In this document: positions 1 to 9,537 of the stretch, piece after piece
Layout: every line of letters begins with the position of its first letter
Numbering within the stretch: position 1 is the stretch's first letter
NCBI GenBank assembly: GCA_009929605.1
Contig: SAAC01000006.1
Location: 1-57,758 of the forward strand
Source: Negativicutes bacterium
Lineage (GTDB): Bacteria; Bacillota; Negativicutes; Veillonellales; Veillonellaceae
Reading direction: 5' to 3'
Length of the DNA stretch: 57,758 nucleotides
Translations under genes and position numbers: made by a program
Notes under the pieces: generated by a model
Seen by the model: only the letters and a program-made list of their open reading frames with translations
Database searches by the model: none
What the model was told of the DNA's origin: nothing

Positions 1-163
1 TATCAATATTCATTATCATTATGTTACCTACCATATTTCCCTATACACTTTAGCCTCTAAGCTAACTCATTTATACTGGAAGAATATATTAGCTATATAA
101 AGAGCGTTCAAAATATTTAGGTCTCCCCCATATTTAAGAGAGAACCCAGTTCTGAGCGAAGTA

Positions 164-192
164 AAACGACCCGCTCAAAAGAACGGGTCGTT
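164..192 (-). terminator. Intrinsic terminator after the SLC13 transporter
   Basis: A near-perfect hairpin (AACGACCCG pairing with CGGGTCGTT) is followed on the minus strand by TTTT. It lies about 50 bases past the stop of the SLC13 gene at 245. The stretch from 1 to 163 is AT-rich and I see no gene in it. Confidence 0.85.
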
Positions 193-244
193 GTATGCTT
201 ATATTTAGGTCTATAAAACTACCAATGTTTAGCCTATGTCCTGA

Positions 245-1546
245 TTATTTACCAGGGAAGAATGGCCATACCATAGGGATGATCAAGATACTTACGATGA
301 AGCAAACGATGATCAAAGGTACACCAGCTTTTACATAGTCCATGAATTTGTATTGACCAGGGCCTAATACTAATGTATTAGGAGGAGTACCTACAGGTGT
401 GCCGAATGCACAAGATGCAGCTACGCCGATAGCCATCAATACAGCATGAGGGTCAGCACCCATACCTTTTGCGATGGCGATACCAATTGGTGCTAACAAT
501 GCACAAGATGCAGTGTTAGACATAAATTGAGTCATTACGCAAGAAAGGATAAACAATACTGCTGTTGCAAAGTAAGGGCTAGGATCAGAACCCATAATAC
601 CCAATACTGCGTTAGCAATTAATTGACCAGCACCGGATTTATCCATAGCGCCTGCTACTGGCATCATACCAGCGAACAAGAAGATAGTAACCCAGTCAAT
701 AGATGTGTAGGCTTGTTTTTCACCTAAACAACCAGTCAATACACAAAGCATAGCGCCTACTACAGCTACTAAGCTCAAAGGTAAGTTAATACCAAAGTTA
801 GATTTTAAAGTATCGCCAAGAATCATAAGAACGATAACGCCGCCCAAGATAAGGCCAGAGTATAATTGTTTCTTAGGATCATTGGATACTTCGTCAGCGG
901 AAACTTCTTGTTCTACTTCGCCAACATCTTCGATGATGTGGTTAGGCAAGAAACGTTTGCCAATTGTCATCATGAATAAAATTGTAGCGATTGTCAAAGG
1001 AATACCAATCCAAGCGAATTCAAAGAAACCGAATGGAGTAATACCAGCTTTGTTTAATGCACCATTTACGATGATATTAGGAGGTGTACCAACCATTGTG
1101 ATGATACCACCGACACCAGCCGCAAATGCTAAAGGCATCAATTGACGAGAAGCAGGAATTTTAGCAACAGCACAGATACCTACTACTACTGGAAGTAGAG
1201 CCGCTGCTGTACCAGTGTTGGACAAGAATGCAGACATTGTAGCAGTTACTGCCATGATTGCAAACATCAAACCATTTTCACTAGTACCGGCTTTAGAAAC
1301 TACTGTTTCACCGATTTTTTGAGCTAAACCTGTATAGAATAGAGCACCACCAACTACGAACATGCCTGCGAACAATACTACTGTACTGTCGGACAAGCCG
1401 GAGAATGCTTCTTTGGAACTAATAATCCCCATCAAAGCCAATGCAATTGCACCACCAAGGGATGTAATTGCTAGTGGAATAATTTCAGTAACAAAGAAAA
1501 CTGCCATAATTGCGAGTACGATAAGGGTTTGTACTGCAGGACTCAT
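245..1546 (-). CDS. SLC13/DASS-family anion (dicarboxylate) transporter
   Basis: This 433-residue polytopic inner-membrane protein has the two SNT signatures of the divalent anion:Na+ symporter family, FLSNTGTAA near residues 108-116 and FMSNTASCA near 341-349. Each is followed by a conserved G-P-P-N stretch (VGTPPNIIV and VGTPPNTLV). In the family, the paired SNT hairpins bind Na+ and a carboxylate substrate. Length is normal. The start has a good ribosome site (AAAGGAGAT). It lies 67 bases downstream of a small membrane-protein gene and after the succinate-decarboxylation operon, so succinate, malate or fumarate are plausible substrates. That substrate is inference; sulfate or tartrate transport is not excluded. 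Confidence 0.85.
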   Translation of the reverse strand: MSPAVQTLIVLAIMAVFFVTEIIPLAITSLGGAIALALMGIISSKEAFSGLSDSTVVLFAGMFVVGGALFYTGLAQKIGETVVSKAGTSENGLMFAIMAVTATMSAFLSNTGTAAALLPVVVGICAVAKIPASRQLMPLAFAAGVGGIITMVGTPPNIIVNGALNKAGITPFGFFEFAWIGIPLTIATILFMMTIGKRFLPNHIIEDVGEVEQEVSADEVSNDPKKQLYSGLILGGVIVLMILGDTLKSNFGINLPLSLVAVVGAMLCVLTGCLGEKQAYTSIDWVTIFLFAGMMPVAGAMDKSGAGQLIANAVLGIMGSDPSPYFATAVLFILSCVMTQFMSNTASCALLAPIGIAIAKGMGADPHAVLMAIGVAASCAFGTPVGTPPNTLVLGPGQYKFMDYVKAGVPLIIVCFIVSILIIPMVWPFFPGK

Positions 1547-1613
1547 ACATCATCATCTCCTTTTCAAGAGGATAGCACTATGTATGTTTTGTATAGTCTA
1601 GGCCTTGCACATA

Positions 1614-1871
1614 TCATAGAATATAGAGAACATACCCTACGACGCCGATTGCACCGGTCATGGCTGCGGTCACATAGTACCCTTCCTTCGTCTTTGGATA
1701 GCCAAAATACAGGGCTTCACTAATGATACCTCGACGGTTAAAAAAGGAATACTTAGTACGCTTTTGGAACCAGATGGCTTTACGTTCGGAACCGATTATA
1801 AGTGCAGTAATTAAAAAAACAATAAGTGCCCACACAAAGCATATGAAAATTTTCGTTTCAATAGAGAACAT
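1614..1871 (-). CDS. Small membrane protein of unknown function
   Basis: This is an 85-residue protein I do not recognise. It has a hydrophobic segment at about residues 8-27, a basic middle (residues 29-48, including ERKAIWFQKRTK) and a second hydrophobic segment at about 67-85, so two membrane spans with a basic loop are likely. The ATG is preceded by GAGGTAAATT, a convincing ribosome site. It directly precedes the SLC13 transporter on the same strand and could be an accessory subunit of it, but nothing in the sequence proves this. The mmd operon terminator separates it from mmdB. Confidence 0.6.
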   Translation of the reverse strand: MFSIETKIFICFVWALIVFLITALIIGSERKAIWFQKRTKYSFFNRRGIISEALYFGYPKTKEGYYVTAAMTGAIGVVGYVLYIL

Positions 1872-2000
1872 AATTTACCTCGAAATTATAAGCATACAAT
1901 AAACATTGAATCCTAAAATAGATTTGCCTCAGTCTCTTTGCCGTAGTACAACTTATTGATAAATCCATCGTACATAAATACGAATCGATGGGTATGAAAT

Positions 2001-2040
2001 TCACCACAAGGTATACCCCTAAAGGTACACCTTGTGGTGA
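2001..2040 (-). terminator. Hairpin ending the mmd operon
   Basis: A 12-bp perfect inverted repeat (TCACCACAAGGT / ACCTTGTGGTGA) with further inner pairing starts 13 bases past the mmdB stop. On the minus strand it is followed only by a weak T-rich run (ATTTC), so it may act as a terminator or as a 3' stabilising stem. Confidence 0.65.
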
Positions 2041-2052
2041 GTTTCTATGATA

Positions 2053-3174
2053 TTATTTTGGTGCCAATATAGCAAGCATTGTACCTGCTGCTACAGCTGT
2101 ACCAATAACGCCAGCTACGTTAGGGCCCATAGCATGCATGAGCAAGAAGTTAGCTGGGTTAGCTTTTGCACCCACGATTTGGGATACACGAGCTGCCATT
2201 GGAACTGCAGATACACCAGCGGAACCGATAAGTGGATTAGTTTTACCACCATCTACCATGCTCATTACTTTACCGAACAATACGCCTGCAGCAGTACCAC
2301 CGATGAATGCTACCAAACCAAGACAGATAATAAGAATTGTGTCAAGATTCAAGAAATGTTCAGCACTCATAGTTAAGCCAGTACCAGTTGCCAAGAAGAT
2401 TGTTACAGTATTGATCAACGCATTTTCAGAAGTATCTGCTAAACGAGCTGTTACACCGGATTCACGGAACAAGTTGCCAAGCATCAACATACCTACAAGG
2501 GATGTAACGGATGGTAACAATAAGGAAATGAAAATAGTTGTAACGATTGGGAATACAACTTTTTCAAAGCGAGTTACTTCACGTAATTGTTCCATCACGA
2601 TTTCACGTTCTTTTTGGGTAGTGAATAATTTCATTACAGGAGGTTGAATCAATGGAACCAAGGACATGTAGGAGTAAGCCGCAACGGCGATAGCACCTAA
2701 CAAACGAGGAGCCAATTTAGTTGCCAAATAGATAGATGTAGGGCCGTCAGCACCACCAATGATACCGATAGCACCTGCTTCTTGTGGTGTGAAGCCAATA
2801 ACCATAGCACCAGCCAAGGCAATGAATACACCAAATTGTGCTGCAGCACCTAACAACAATGTTTTAGGGTTAGCAATCAACGGACCAAAGTCAGTCATTG
2901 CACCTACACCTAAGAAGATCAATGGTGGGAAAATTTCATGAGAAATACCAGCACTGATTAATGCCATTACACCTTCTTCAAAACCATTACGTGGAATGTT
3001 TGCCAATACACAACCAAATGCGATAGGACCAAGCAACAATGGCTCGAACTCTTTTACAAATGCCATGTAAAGAAGAACTAAACCCACGAGAATCATAATC
3101 GCATTACCAGGTTGGAAAGCGGAGAAACCACTATCAGTCCAAACAGATGTAATCGCTACGATAAATGCATCCAT
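2053..3174 (-). CDS. mmdB: Methylmalonyl-CoA decarboxylase beta subunit (Na+ pump)
   Basis: The beta subunit is the membrane carboxybiotin decarboxylase: it releases CO2 from carboxybiotin on MmdC and couples this to Na+ export. The 373 residues are strongly hydrophobic, and the family signature GGADGPTSI occurs at residues 140-148; Asp143 corresponds to the essential intramembrane aspartate described for OadB. Length matches the GcdB/MmdB/OadB family. The ATG follows AAAGGGGAAC. It is the last gene of the mmdA-D-E-C-B set, so its assignment to methylmalonyl-CoA rather than oxaloacetate rests on the neighbouring mutase and epimerase. Confidence 0.95.
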   Translation of the reverse strand: MDAFIVAITSVWTDSGFSAFQPGNAIMILVGLVLLYMAFVKEFEPLLLGPIAFGCVLANIPRNGFEEGVMALISAGISHEIFPPLIFLGVGAMTDFGPLIANPKTLLLGAAAQFGVFIALAGAMVIGFTPQEAGAIGIIGGADGPTSIYLATKLAPRLLGAIAVAAYSYMSLVPLIQPPVMKLFTTQKEREIVMEQLREVTRFEKVVFPIVTTIFISLLLPSVTSLVGMLMLGNLFRESGVTARLADTSENALINTVTIFLATGTGLTMSAEHFLNLDTILIICLGLVAFIGGTAAGVLFGKVMSMVDGGKTNPLIGSAGVSAVPMAARVSQIVGAKANPANFLLMHAMGPNVAGVIGTAVAAGTMLAILAPK

Positions 3175-3238
3175 GTGCGTTCCCCTTTCATATTAACTAT
3201 AAAATTGTTAGTGAAGACAGTTGCCTTCATAATCATAA

Positions 3239-3628
3239 TTAGCCAAGAACAACCATGTCGTCGCCAGTAGCTACAGTTTGGTTAGCAGATACGCGAACTT
3301 CTGTTACAGTTGCATCATGTGGAGCTGCGATTTCATTTTGCATTTTCATAGCTTCAAGAATAAGAAGAGTTTCGCCTTTTTTAACTTGTTGGCCAGCAGA
3401 TACTGCTACGGACAAGATTTTACCAGGCATTGGAGCTTTTACAGTTTCAGCGCCTGCTGGTACTGGAGCTGCTGCTTTAGGTGCTGGAGCTGGAGCTGGA
3501 GCTGCTGCTGGAGCTGCTTTAGGTGCTGGAGCTGCTTTAGGTGCTGGAGCTGCTGCGCCACCTGCTTTTACTTCATTTACTTCTACATCATAAGCTGTAC
3601 CATTTACTGTAACGTTGAATTTTTTCAT
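3239..3628 (-). CDS. mmdC: Methylmalonyl-CoA decarboxylase gamma subunit, biotin carrier
   Basis: This 129-residue biotin carrier shuttles the carboxyl group between MmdA and MmdB. It has three parts: a short N-terminal beta region (1-22), an Ala/Pro-rich flexible linker with repeated PAPKAA units (about 23-58), and a biotinyl domain. The biotinylated residue is Lys95 in EAMKM (92-96). The ribosome site TTAGGAGG is about 10 bases before the ATG. The linker is encoded by repeated GGTGCTGGAGCTG-type units visible at the DNA level around 3478-3560. Confidence 0.96.
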   Translation of the reverse strand: MKKFNVTVNGTAYDVEVNEVKAGGAAAPAPKAAPAPKAAPAAAPAPAPAPKAAAPVPAGAETVKAPMPGKILSVAVSAGQQVKKGETLLILEAMKMQNEIAAPHDATVTEVRVSANQTVATGDDMVVLG

Positions 3629-3690
3629 CTTAAAGTTTCCTCCTAAAAATGAGTATAGATTTTACATACTGTACTTAATTTAGATTAATC

Positions 3691-3855
3691 CTAACGATTG
3701 CCGCGTATGCGACCTTCCATTTTCCAATTATAACTAACAACTGGACGAATACAAGCGATTTGATCCTTAGAATAACCCATTGCTGATAGGGCACCAATGA
3801 TTACGGCCACAGTTTCCTTATTAACCACTTCATTATTCGCTATAGCATTGTTCAT
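3691..3855 (-). CDS. mmdE: Methylmalonyl-CoA decarboxylase epsilon subunit
   Basis: This 54-codon gene is short enough to be missed by gene callers. It starts at an ATG (3855) eight bases after a strong TAGGAGG site and ends at TAG (3691-3693). The product begins MNNAIANNEVVNKE. Its core, VAVIIGALSAMGYSKDQIACIRP, parallels the C-terminus of MmdD (VAAIVGAVVAMGYSSEQIASIRP), and both end in a GR-x-x-x-(R/N) tail. An epsilon subunit of about 55 residues resembling the MmdD C-terminus is known from Veillonella parvula, where it stabilises the complex. The position between mmdD and mmdC fits. Confidence 0.93.
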   Translation of the reverse strand: MNNAIANNEVVNKETVAVIIGALSAMGYSKDQIACIRPVVSYNWKMEGRIRGNR

Positions 3856-3879
3856 AACAACTTCCTCCTAAGAATGTTT

Positions 3880-4227
3880 TTAGTTTCTACCGCTTAAACG
3901 ACCATCCAAACGCCATTGAGCGCTTGTAGCAGTTGGACGAATAGATGCGATTTGTTCCGATGAATACCCCATCGCAACAACTGCTCCAACGATAGCTGCT
4001 ACTACTTTTTCATCATTAGTTGTTGCTACAGTAGTCGGAGCGGCTGCCACTGGAGCGGCTGCCACTGGAGCTGCTGCTACTGGTGCTGCTGATTCAACTT
4101 TTTTTTTCTTAGTTGGATCAATCATGTGAATGATTTCCATAAGAACGCCTAGCAAAATCAATACAGCGAATACGACTGTCATATTGATAGCCATAATCAA
4201 CCAAGGGTTAGTAGTTTGACCTTCCAT
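3880..4227 (-). CDS. mmdD: Methylmalonyl-CoA decarboxylase delta subunit
   Basis: The delta subunit anchors the cytoplasmic carboxyltransferase to the membrane part. One N-terminal membrane span (about residues 10-30) is followed by a charged KKKK stretch, an Ala/Pro linker with three APVAA repeats, and a C-terminal domain (about 70-115) that MmdE duplicates. I place the start at 4227 (MEGQTTNPW, 115 residues). An in-frame ATG 18 bases upstream would put the ribosome site AAAGGGGA inside the coding region, so it is rejected. The stop is 24 bases from the mmdE start. Confidence 0.92.
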   Translation of the reverse strand: MEGQTTNPWLIMAINMTVVFAVLILLGVLMEIIHMIDPTKKKKVESAAPVAAAPVAAAPVAAAPTTVATTNDEKVVAAIVGAVVAMGYSSEQIASIRPTATSAQWRLDGRLSGRN

Positions 4228-4312
4228 AAAAGTTCCCCTTTCCAATAATTGTTTTACATAAGAAAGGTATTTCCAAATACGACATCTTATCTAACTAACT
4301 AGTAAATGCATA

Positions 4313-5842
4313 TTATAATGGAATATTACCATGTTTCTTAGGTGCACGAGCTTCGCGTTTGCTTGCTAACATTGCAAGAGCGTTGATAACTGCTGGGCGA
4401 GTTTGTTTAGGTTCGATTACGATATCTACGAAGCCGCGTTCAGCTGCTTTGTATGGAGTAGCGAATTCTTCAACGTATTTAGCAGTTTTTTCATCTTTAT
4501 CCGCATCTTTTTTGAAGATAATGTTTGCTGCGCCTGCAGGACCCATAACTGCGATTTCAGATGTAGGCCATGCTAATACTTGGTCTGCGCCCAAATCTTG
4601 GGAACACATTGCCAAGTAGGAACCGCCGTAAGCTTTACGAGTGATAACTGTAATTTTAGGTACAGTTGCTTCAGAGTAAGCATACAACATTTTAGCGCCA
4701 TGACGAATGATACCGCCCCATTCTTGATTTGTGCCAGGCAAGAAACCAGGAACGTCAACGAAGTTAACGATTGGAATATTGAATGCATCACAGAAACGAA
4801 TGAAACGGGAAGATTTGTCAGATGCATTGATATCAAGACAACCAGCCATTACTTTAGGTTGGTTAGCAATAATACCTACTGTTTGACCATCAAAACGTGC
4901 GAAGCAAGTGATGATGTTTGTAGCATAGAATGCTTGTACTTCATAGAATGCACCATTATCTACAGTTGCTGCAATTACATCTTTCATGTCATAAGGCATG
5001 TTGCTGTTATCTGGCAACAATGTATTCAAGGATTCTTCTTCACGAGTAGGGTCATCACCAGTGTCAACTAATGGAGCATCTTCCATATTGTTAGATGGCA
5101 AGAAACTTAACAAGTAACGAATTTGTTCGATGCAATCATCTTCGTCTTCAGCTGCAAAATGAGCTACGCCGGAAACGGAGTTGTGTGCCATCGCACCACC
5201 AAGAGCTTCTGCTGTTACTTCTTCTGCTGTTACAGATTTGATAACTGCTGGGCCAGTGATGAACATTTGAGATGTGTTTTTAACCATGTAGATGAAGTCA
5301 GTTAATGCTGGGGAATATACAGCACCACCTGCACAAGGTCCCATGATTACGGAAATTTGTGGAATAACACCGGATGCATTAGTGTTTTCGAAGAAGATTT
5401 TACCGTAGCCAGCCAAAGCGTCTACTGCTTCTTGAATACGAGCCCCGCCGGAGTCATTGATCCCAACAATAGGAGCGCCCATTTTCATAGCTAAACGTTG
5501 TACTTTTACAATTTTAGCTGCATGCATTTCGCCAAGGGAACCACCTTCTACAGTGAAATCTTGAGCAAACGCATATACTAGACGTCCTTCAACTGTACCG
5601 TAACCAGTAACAACACCTTCGCCTGGAAGATCTTTTTTCTCTTGGCCAAAGTTTACACAACGATGTTTAACAAATTGATCCAATTCTACGAAAGAATTGT
5701 CATCGAACAATTTTGTCAAACGTTCGCGAGCTGTCATTTTGCCTTGAGAATGTTGTTTCTCGATACGTTTTTCGCCGCCACCTTGTTTAACGTGAGCAAG
5801 CTTTTCGTGCAATAACTCGATTTTTTCCTGCACTGTTGCCAT
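4313..5842 (-). CDS. mmdA: Methylmalonyl-CoA decarboxylase alpha subunit (carboxyltransferase)
   Basis: The alpha subunit moves the carboxyl group from (S)-methylmalonyl-CoA to the biotin of MmdC, giving propionyl-CoA. The 509 residues form a two-lobed crotonase-fold carboxyltransferase. The N-lobe oxyanion region SGGARIQE (131-138) and GPCAGGAVY (168-176) are present, as are VDVPGFLPG (362-370) and AYGGSYLAM (404-412) in the C-lobe. Propionyl-CoA carboxylase beta chains look similar, but the adjacent Na+ pump subunits decide the call. The ribosome site GGAGGTGC precedes the ATG. Confidence 0.95.
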   Translation of the reverse strand: MATVQEKIELLHEKLAHVKQGGGEKRIEKQHSQGKMTARERLTKLFDDNSFVELDQFVKHRCVNFGQEKKDLPGEGVVTGYGTVEGRLVYAFAQDFTVEGGSLGEMHAAKIVKVQRLAMKMGAPIVGINDSGGARIQEAVDALAGYGKIFFENTNASGVIPQISVIMGPCAGGAVYSPALTDFIYMVKNTSQMFITGPAVIKSVTAEEVTAEALGGAMAHNSVSGVAHFAAEDEDDCIEQIRYLLSFLPSNNMEDAPLVDTGDDPTREEESLNTLLPDNSNMPYDMKDVIAATVDNGAFYEVQAFYATNIITCFARFDGQTVGIIANQPKVMAGCLDINASDKSSRFIRFCDAFNIPIVNFVDVPGFLPGTNQEWGGIIRHGAKMLYAYSEATVPKITVITRKAYGGSYLAMCSQDLGADQVLAWPTSEIAVMGPAGAANIIFKKDADKDEKTAKYVEEFATPYKAAERGFVDIVIEPKQTRPAVINALAMLASKREARAPKKHGNIPL

Positions 5843-5880
5843 TATAGCACCTCCAAATAAAAATTAATAACACTATTATT

Positions 5881-6303
5881 TTATTTCATACGTTGACAAA
5901 GTTCAAGTAGAACTCCACCAGTTGCTTTTGGATGCAAGAAAGCAATCGCAGAACCACCTGCACCGTAGCGAGGTTTTTCATCAATCATTTTAACGCCTTT
6001 TTCCATCAAATCAGCGATTGCAGCTTCGATGTTATCAACGCGCAATGCGATATGTTGGATACCATCACGACCGCCATTTTTTTCGATAAATTTACCGATA
6101 GGGCCATCTGGAGTAGTAGTTTCCAAGAATTCTAATTCTGCGTCGCCGCATGGGAAGAAGGAAACTTTTACTTTTTGTTCTTCTACAACTTCATCTTCAG
6201 GAAGATGTTGAATACCTAATGTATTTTTGTAAAATTCTTTTGTTGCAGCTAAATCATTAACACCGATACCGATGTGGTCCACTTGTAATACTTTAAATGC
6301 CAT
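5881..6303 (-). CDS. mce: Methylmalonyl-CoA epimerase
   Basis: Mce interconverts (R)- and (S)-methylmalonyl-CoA, linking the mutase product to the decarboxylase substrate. This is a 140-residue glyoxalase/VOC-fold protein with metal ligands visible as His10 (VDHIGIGV), the His of QHIALRV and the C-terminal Glu in LLELCQ. The start is placed at 6303 (MAFKVLQ) because AAAGGAGAT lies just upstream. The longer open frame to 6417 would run into meaB and has no family similarity. Confidence 0.95.
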   Translation of the reverse strand: MAFKVLQVDHIGIGVNDLAATKEFYKNTLGIQHLPEDEVVEEQKVKVSFFPCGDAELEFLETTTPDGPIGKFIEKNGGRDGIQHIALRVDNIEAAIADLMEKGVKMIDEKPRYGAGGSAIAFLHPKATGGVLLELCQRMK

Positions 6304-6355
6304 GTTACTTATCTCCTTTGCAAGGCTAATAGATTTTATACTCTGTAGTCGCCGC

Positions 6356-7294
6356 CTACTTGAGCACTTTTGCCATAACATCGCTAACAACAGTATATGG
6401 ATCGTTTTCACGAGCATTCACTGCGTCAACTTGGCTATTAAATTCATCACTAGTAATAACTTTCTCAGCTACATAGCGACCAATTTGTTCATTAATCATT
6501 GCTACGATTTCATTTCTAGTTCTTTCAGCACGGCGTTCTTGAAGTTCGCCAGAATCTTCTAAGAATTCAAAATGTTCATCTAAGGCTTCAATTAATTCTT
6601 CTACACCTTGATCTTTACTAGCAATAGTTCTCTTGATTGGAGGTCTCCATTTTACTTCGCGAGAATCAAGGTCAAGCATCATTTCAATTTCTACATTGAG
6701 TCGATCGCAACCATCTCGGTCAGCCTTATTAATGGCAAATACATCACCAATTTCAAGAATACCAGCTTTGATGGCTTGAATATCATCACCAAGGCCTGGT
6801 ACCAATACAACCAAAGTCGTATCAGCATTTTTTACAATATCAACTTCAGATTGTCCTACACCAACGGTTTCGACAATGACAATATCCATGCCATAAGCGT
6901 CCATTAGTTTTACTACATCTGCAGTTTTTTTGGATAAACCGCCTAAACTACCACGTGTACCCATACTGCGGATAAATACATTTTCGTTCAAAGTTAAATC
7001 ATTCATACGAATGCGGTCACCCAAGATAGCGCCACCAGAGAATGGACTAGTTGGATCAATAGCAACGATGCCGACTGTTTTACCTTGATCTAAATAATGT
7101 TTTACAACTTTATCTGTTAATGTACTTTTACCAGCACCTGGAGCACCAGTGATACCAAGAATGCGAGCACGACCAGTTTTGGGATAAATGGATTGCATGA
7201 TTTCAATAGCATTATCATACTCATTTTCCACGGCTGTGATAGATCTCGCCAAGGCAAGACGGGAGCCTTCGAATAGTTCTTTAACTAAATCCAT
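6356..7294 (-). CDS. meaB: MeaB/ArgK-type GTPase, mutase chaperone
   Basis: MeaB is a G3E-family GTPase that gates B12 cofactor loading and protects methylmalonyl-CoA mutase. Visible motifs are Walker A GAPGAGKST (50-58), the switch region VETVGVGQSE, and the base-recognition NKAD motif. Start 7294 (MDLVKELF) has AGGTGG eight bases upstream; alternative GTG codons lie 12-15 bases further up. It sits between the epimerase and mutase small-subunit genes, as expected. Length, 312 residues, is usual. Confidence 0.93.
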   Translation of the reverse strand: MDLVKELFEGSRLALARSITAVENEYDNAIEIMQSIYPKTGRARILGITGAPGAGKSTLTDKVVKHYLDQGKTVGIVAIDPTSPFSGGAILGDRIRMNDLTLNENVFIRSMGTRGSLGGLSKKTADVVKLMDAYGMDIVIVETVGVGQSEVDIVKNADTTLVVLVPGLGDDIQAIKAGILEIGDVFAINKADRDGCDRLNVEIEMMLDLDSREVKWRPPIKRTIASKDQGVEELIEALDEHFEFLEDSGELQERRAERTRNEIVAMINEQIGRYVAEKVITSDEFNSQVDAVNARENDPYTVVSDVMAKVLK

Positions 7295-7328
7295 GGGCTG
7301 CACCACCTATCTTAAATACGAGAAAACA

Positions 7329-7371
7329 GAGGGAGGCTCAGTGATTAAAGCTTCAATATGAGTCCTTCCCT
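7329..7371 (-). other. Imperfect inverted repeat between mcm small subunit and meaB
   Basis: AGGGAGGCTCA and TGAGTCCTTCCCT form an interrupted stem in the 144-base gap before meaB. There is no clear T-run, so it is more likely an RNA processing or stabilising stem than a terminator. Confidence 0.4.
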
Positions 7372-7438
7372 CCTATTCTCTAAATTATAACGTTTTCGTC
7401 GAACTCTACTGTTCTATATGAAACTCTATAAGAACAAA

Positions 7439-7834
7439 TTATTTAACGTGTTCGTTAATGAATTTAACGATGTCGCCAGTTGGTGTGCCAGGAGTGAATA
7501 CTGCTGCAACGCCAGCATCTTTCAAACCAGGGATATCAGCGTCAGGAATAACGCCACCACCGATAACAAGAACGTCGCCCATACCTTTAGCTTTTAAAAG
7601 CTCAACGATTTTAGGGAACAATGTGTTGTGTGCGCCAGAAAGAAGGCTTAATGCTACAACATTAACGTCTTCAGACAAAGCTGCTTCAACAATTTGTTCA
7701 GGAGTTTGGCGAAGGCCTGTGTAAATAACTTCGAACCCAGCATCGCGAAGTGCGCGTGCTACTACTTTTGCACCACGGTCATGACCATCAAGACCTGGTT
7801 TTGCTACGATTACTCTAATACGTTTTTCTGCCAT
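7439..7834 (-). CDS. Methylmalonyl-CoA mutase small subunit (B12-binding)
   Basis: This 131-residue cobalamin-binding domain carries the base-off/His-on motif DGHDRG (16-21), followed by the S-G-A-H and GGG elements that cradle the nucleotide tail. It works with the separately encoded catalytic subunit 30 bases upstream. This split arrangement is known for archaeal-type methylmalonyl-CoA mutases and for isobutyryl-CoA mutases. The active-site residues of the large subunit (see that entry) favour methylmalonyl-CoA. The ribosome site GGAGGGAAT is strong. Confidence 0.93.
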   Translation of the reverse strand: MAEKRIRVIVAKPGLDGHDRGAKVVARALRDAGFEVIYTGLRQTPEQIVEAALSEDVNVVALSLLSGAHNTLFPKIVELLKAKGMGDVLVIGGGVIPDADIPGLKDAGVAAVFTPGTPTGDIVKFINEHVK

Positions 7835-7864
7835 GATTATATTCCCTCCGAACTAAGCGTTTTA

Positions 7865-9511
7865 TTATAATGTTGCATGTGCTTGGTATTCACCGAATAC
7901 TTCGCGCAATACATTACAGATTTCACCCAAAGTAGCATATGTTTTAACTGCATCAAGGATTAAAGGCATCAAGTTAACGGATTCGTCAGCTGCACCTGCT
8001 TTTAATGCTGCTAATGCTGCATCACAAGCTGCTTGGTCGCGGCTTGCACGAACTTCTTGAGTTTTCTTGGATTGGTTTACACCAACGGAAGAATCTACAC
8101 GAAGAAGACCTTCTGGAGCTTTTTCTTCAACTTGGAATTTGTTTACGCCAACGATTGTACGTAAGCCAGATTCAACTTCCATTTGCCATTTGTAAGCAGA
8201 TTCTTGAATTTCTTTTTGGATGTAACCTTTTTCGATAGCTACAACAGCGCCGCCTATTTCATCGATTTTTTTGATGTATTCAGCAGCTTCGTCATAGATA
8301 GCGTTAGTCATAGCTTCTACATAGTAGGAACCGCCCAATGGGTCAACTACGTCAGCTAAACCGGATTCGTAAGCAACGATTTGTTGAGTACGAAGAGCTA
8401 CTTGTACAGATGCTTCTGTAGGAAGTGCCAACGCTTCGTCACGGGAGTTAGTATGTAAGGATTGAGTACCACCCATTACAGCAGCTGCAGTTTGAAGAGC
8501 AACACGAACGATGTTGTTATCAACTTGTTGTGCAGTCAACATGGAACCAGCTGTTTGAGTATGTACGCGAAGCATCATGGATTTTGGTTTTTTAGCACCA
8601 AAACGGTTTTTCATGATGTCAGCCCACAAACGACGGGATGCACGGAATTTTGCAACTTCTTCTAATACGTTGTTATGCGCATTCCAGAAGAAGGACAAAC
8701 GACCTGCAAATGTATCAACGTCAAGACCAGCTTTAAGAGCTGCTTCTACGTATGCGATACCGTCAGCAATTGTGAAAGCGATTTCTTGTGCAGCTGTGGA
8801 ACCAGCTTCACGAATATGGTAACCAGAAATGGAGATTGTATTCCATTTTGGAACGTTTTGAGAGCAATATTCGAAGATATTAGTGATCAAACGCATGGAT
8901 GGTTTTGGAGGGAAAATGTAAGTACCACGAGCAGCGTATTCTTTCAAAATATCATTTTGAATTGTACCCATCAAAGCTGTGGAAGGTACGCCTTGTTTTT
9001 CAGCTACTGCAATGTACATTGCCAACAAAACGGATGCTGGAGCGTTGATTGTCATGGAAGTGGAAACTTTACCAAGGTCGATACCATCGAACAAGATTTC
9101 CATATCTTTCAAGGAGTCAATCGCAACACCTACTTTACCAACTTCGCCTTCGGAAATGATATCGTCAGAGTCATAACCGATTTGTGTTGGCAAGTCGAAT
9201 GCACAGGAAAGACCTGTTGCACCAGATTCGATTAGGTAACGGTAACGTTTGTTGGATTCTTCAGCAGTTGCGAAACCAGCATACATACGCATTGTCCAGA
9301 AACGGCCACGGTACATTGTAGGTTGTACACCACGAGTGTATGGGAATTCGCCAGGCATGCCTAAATCTTTTTCATAATCAAAACCTTCGATGTCAACTGG
9401 AGTATACAAACGATTGTATTTCAAGTTTTGACGTTCAGGTGTTTTTGCAGATTTTTCGTCGCAAAGTGCATTGTATGCAGCGATTTGTTCTTTTAAGCTT
9501 TCGTAAGCCAT
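7865..9511 (-). CDS. Methylmalonyl-CoA mutase large (catalytic) subunit
   Basis: This subunit rearranges succinyl-CoA to (R)-methylmalonyl-CoA on adenosylcobalamin. The 548 residues hold the TIM-barrel substrate domain only. Tyr77 (RMYAGF) and Arg195 (AARGTYIF) align, with the same offset of 12, with Tyr89 and Arg207 of the Propionibacterium enzyme. Isobutyryl-CoA mutase has Phe and Gln there, so this is a methylmalonyl-CoA mutase. A long [14 protein letters not shown] motif is present at 104-117. The AGGAGG site is about 11 bases before the ATG. It is the second gene of the operon. Confidence 0.95.
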   Translation of the reverse strand: MAYESLKEQIAAYNALCDEKSAKTPERQNLKYNRLYTPVDIEGFDYEKDLGMPGEFPYTRGVQPTMYRGRFWTMRMYAGFATAEESNKRYRYLIESGATGLSCAFDLPTQIGYDSDDIISEGEVGKVGVAIDSLKDMEILFDGIDLGKVSTSMTINAPASVLLAMYIAVAEKQGVPSTALMGTIQNDILKEYAARGTYIFPPKPSMRLITNIFEYCSQNVPKWNTISISGYHIREAGSTAAQEIAFTIADGIAYVEAALKAGLDVDTFAGRLSFFWNAHNNVLEEVAKFRASRRLWADIMKNRFGAKKPKSMMLRVHTQTAGSMLTAQQVDNNIVRVALQTAAAVMGGTQSLHTNSRDEALALPTEASVQVALRTQQIVAYESGLADVVDPLGGSYYVEAMTNAIYDEAAEYIKKIDEIGGAVVAIEKGYIQKEIQESAYKWQMEVESGLRTIVGVNKFQVEEKAPEGLLRVDSSVGVNQSKKTQEVRASRDQAACDAALAALKAGAADESVNLMPLILDAVKTYATLGEICNVLREVFGEYQAHATL

Positions 9512-9537
9512 GTTTTCATCATCCTCCTAAAAAACAG

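Noticed and set aside
3255..3593. Plus-strand Ala/Gly/Thr-rich frame opposite mmdC
   Set aside because: It is the antisense shadow of the Ala/Pro linker and biotinyl domain and has no ribosome site.
3470..4090. CRISPR-like repeats
   Set aside because: Repeats are contiguous, in frame and code for Ala/Pro linkers; there are no spacers and no cas genes.
6304..6417. Long N-terminal extension of the epimerase
   Set aside because: A strong ribosome site precedes the internal ATG, and the upstream frame overlaps meaB without family similarity.
7865..9511. Isobutyryl-CoA mutase because of the split subunits
   Set aside because: Tyr77 and Arg195 match methylmalonyl-CoA mutase; isobutyryl-CoA mutase has Phe and Gln.
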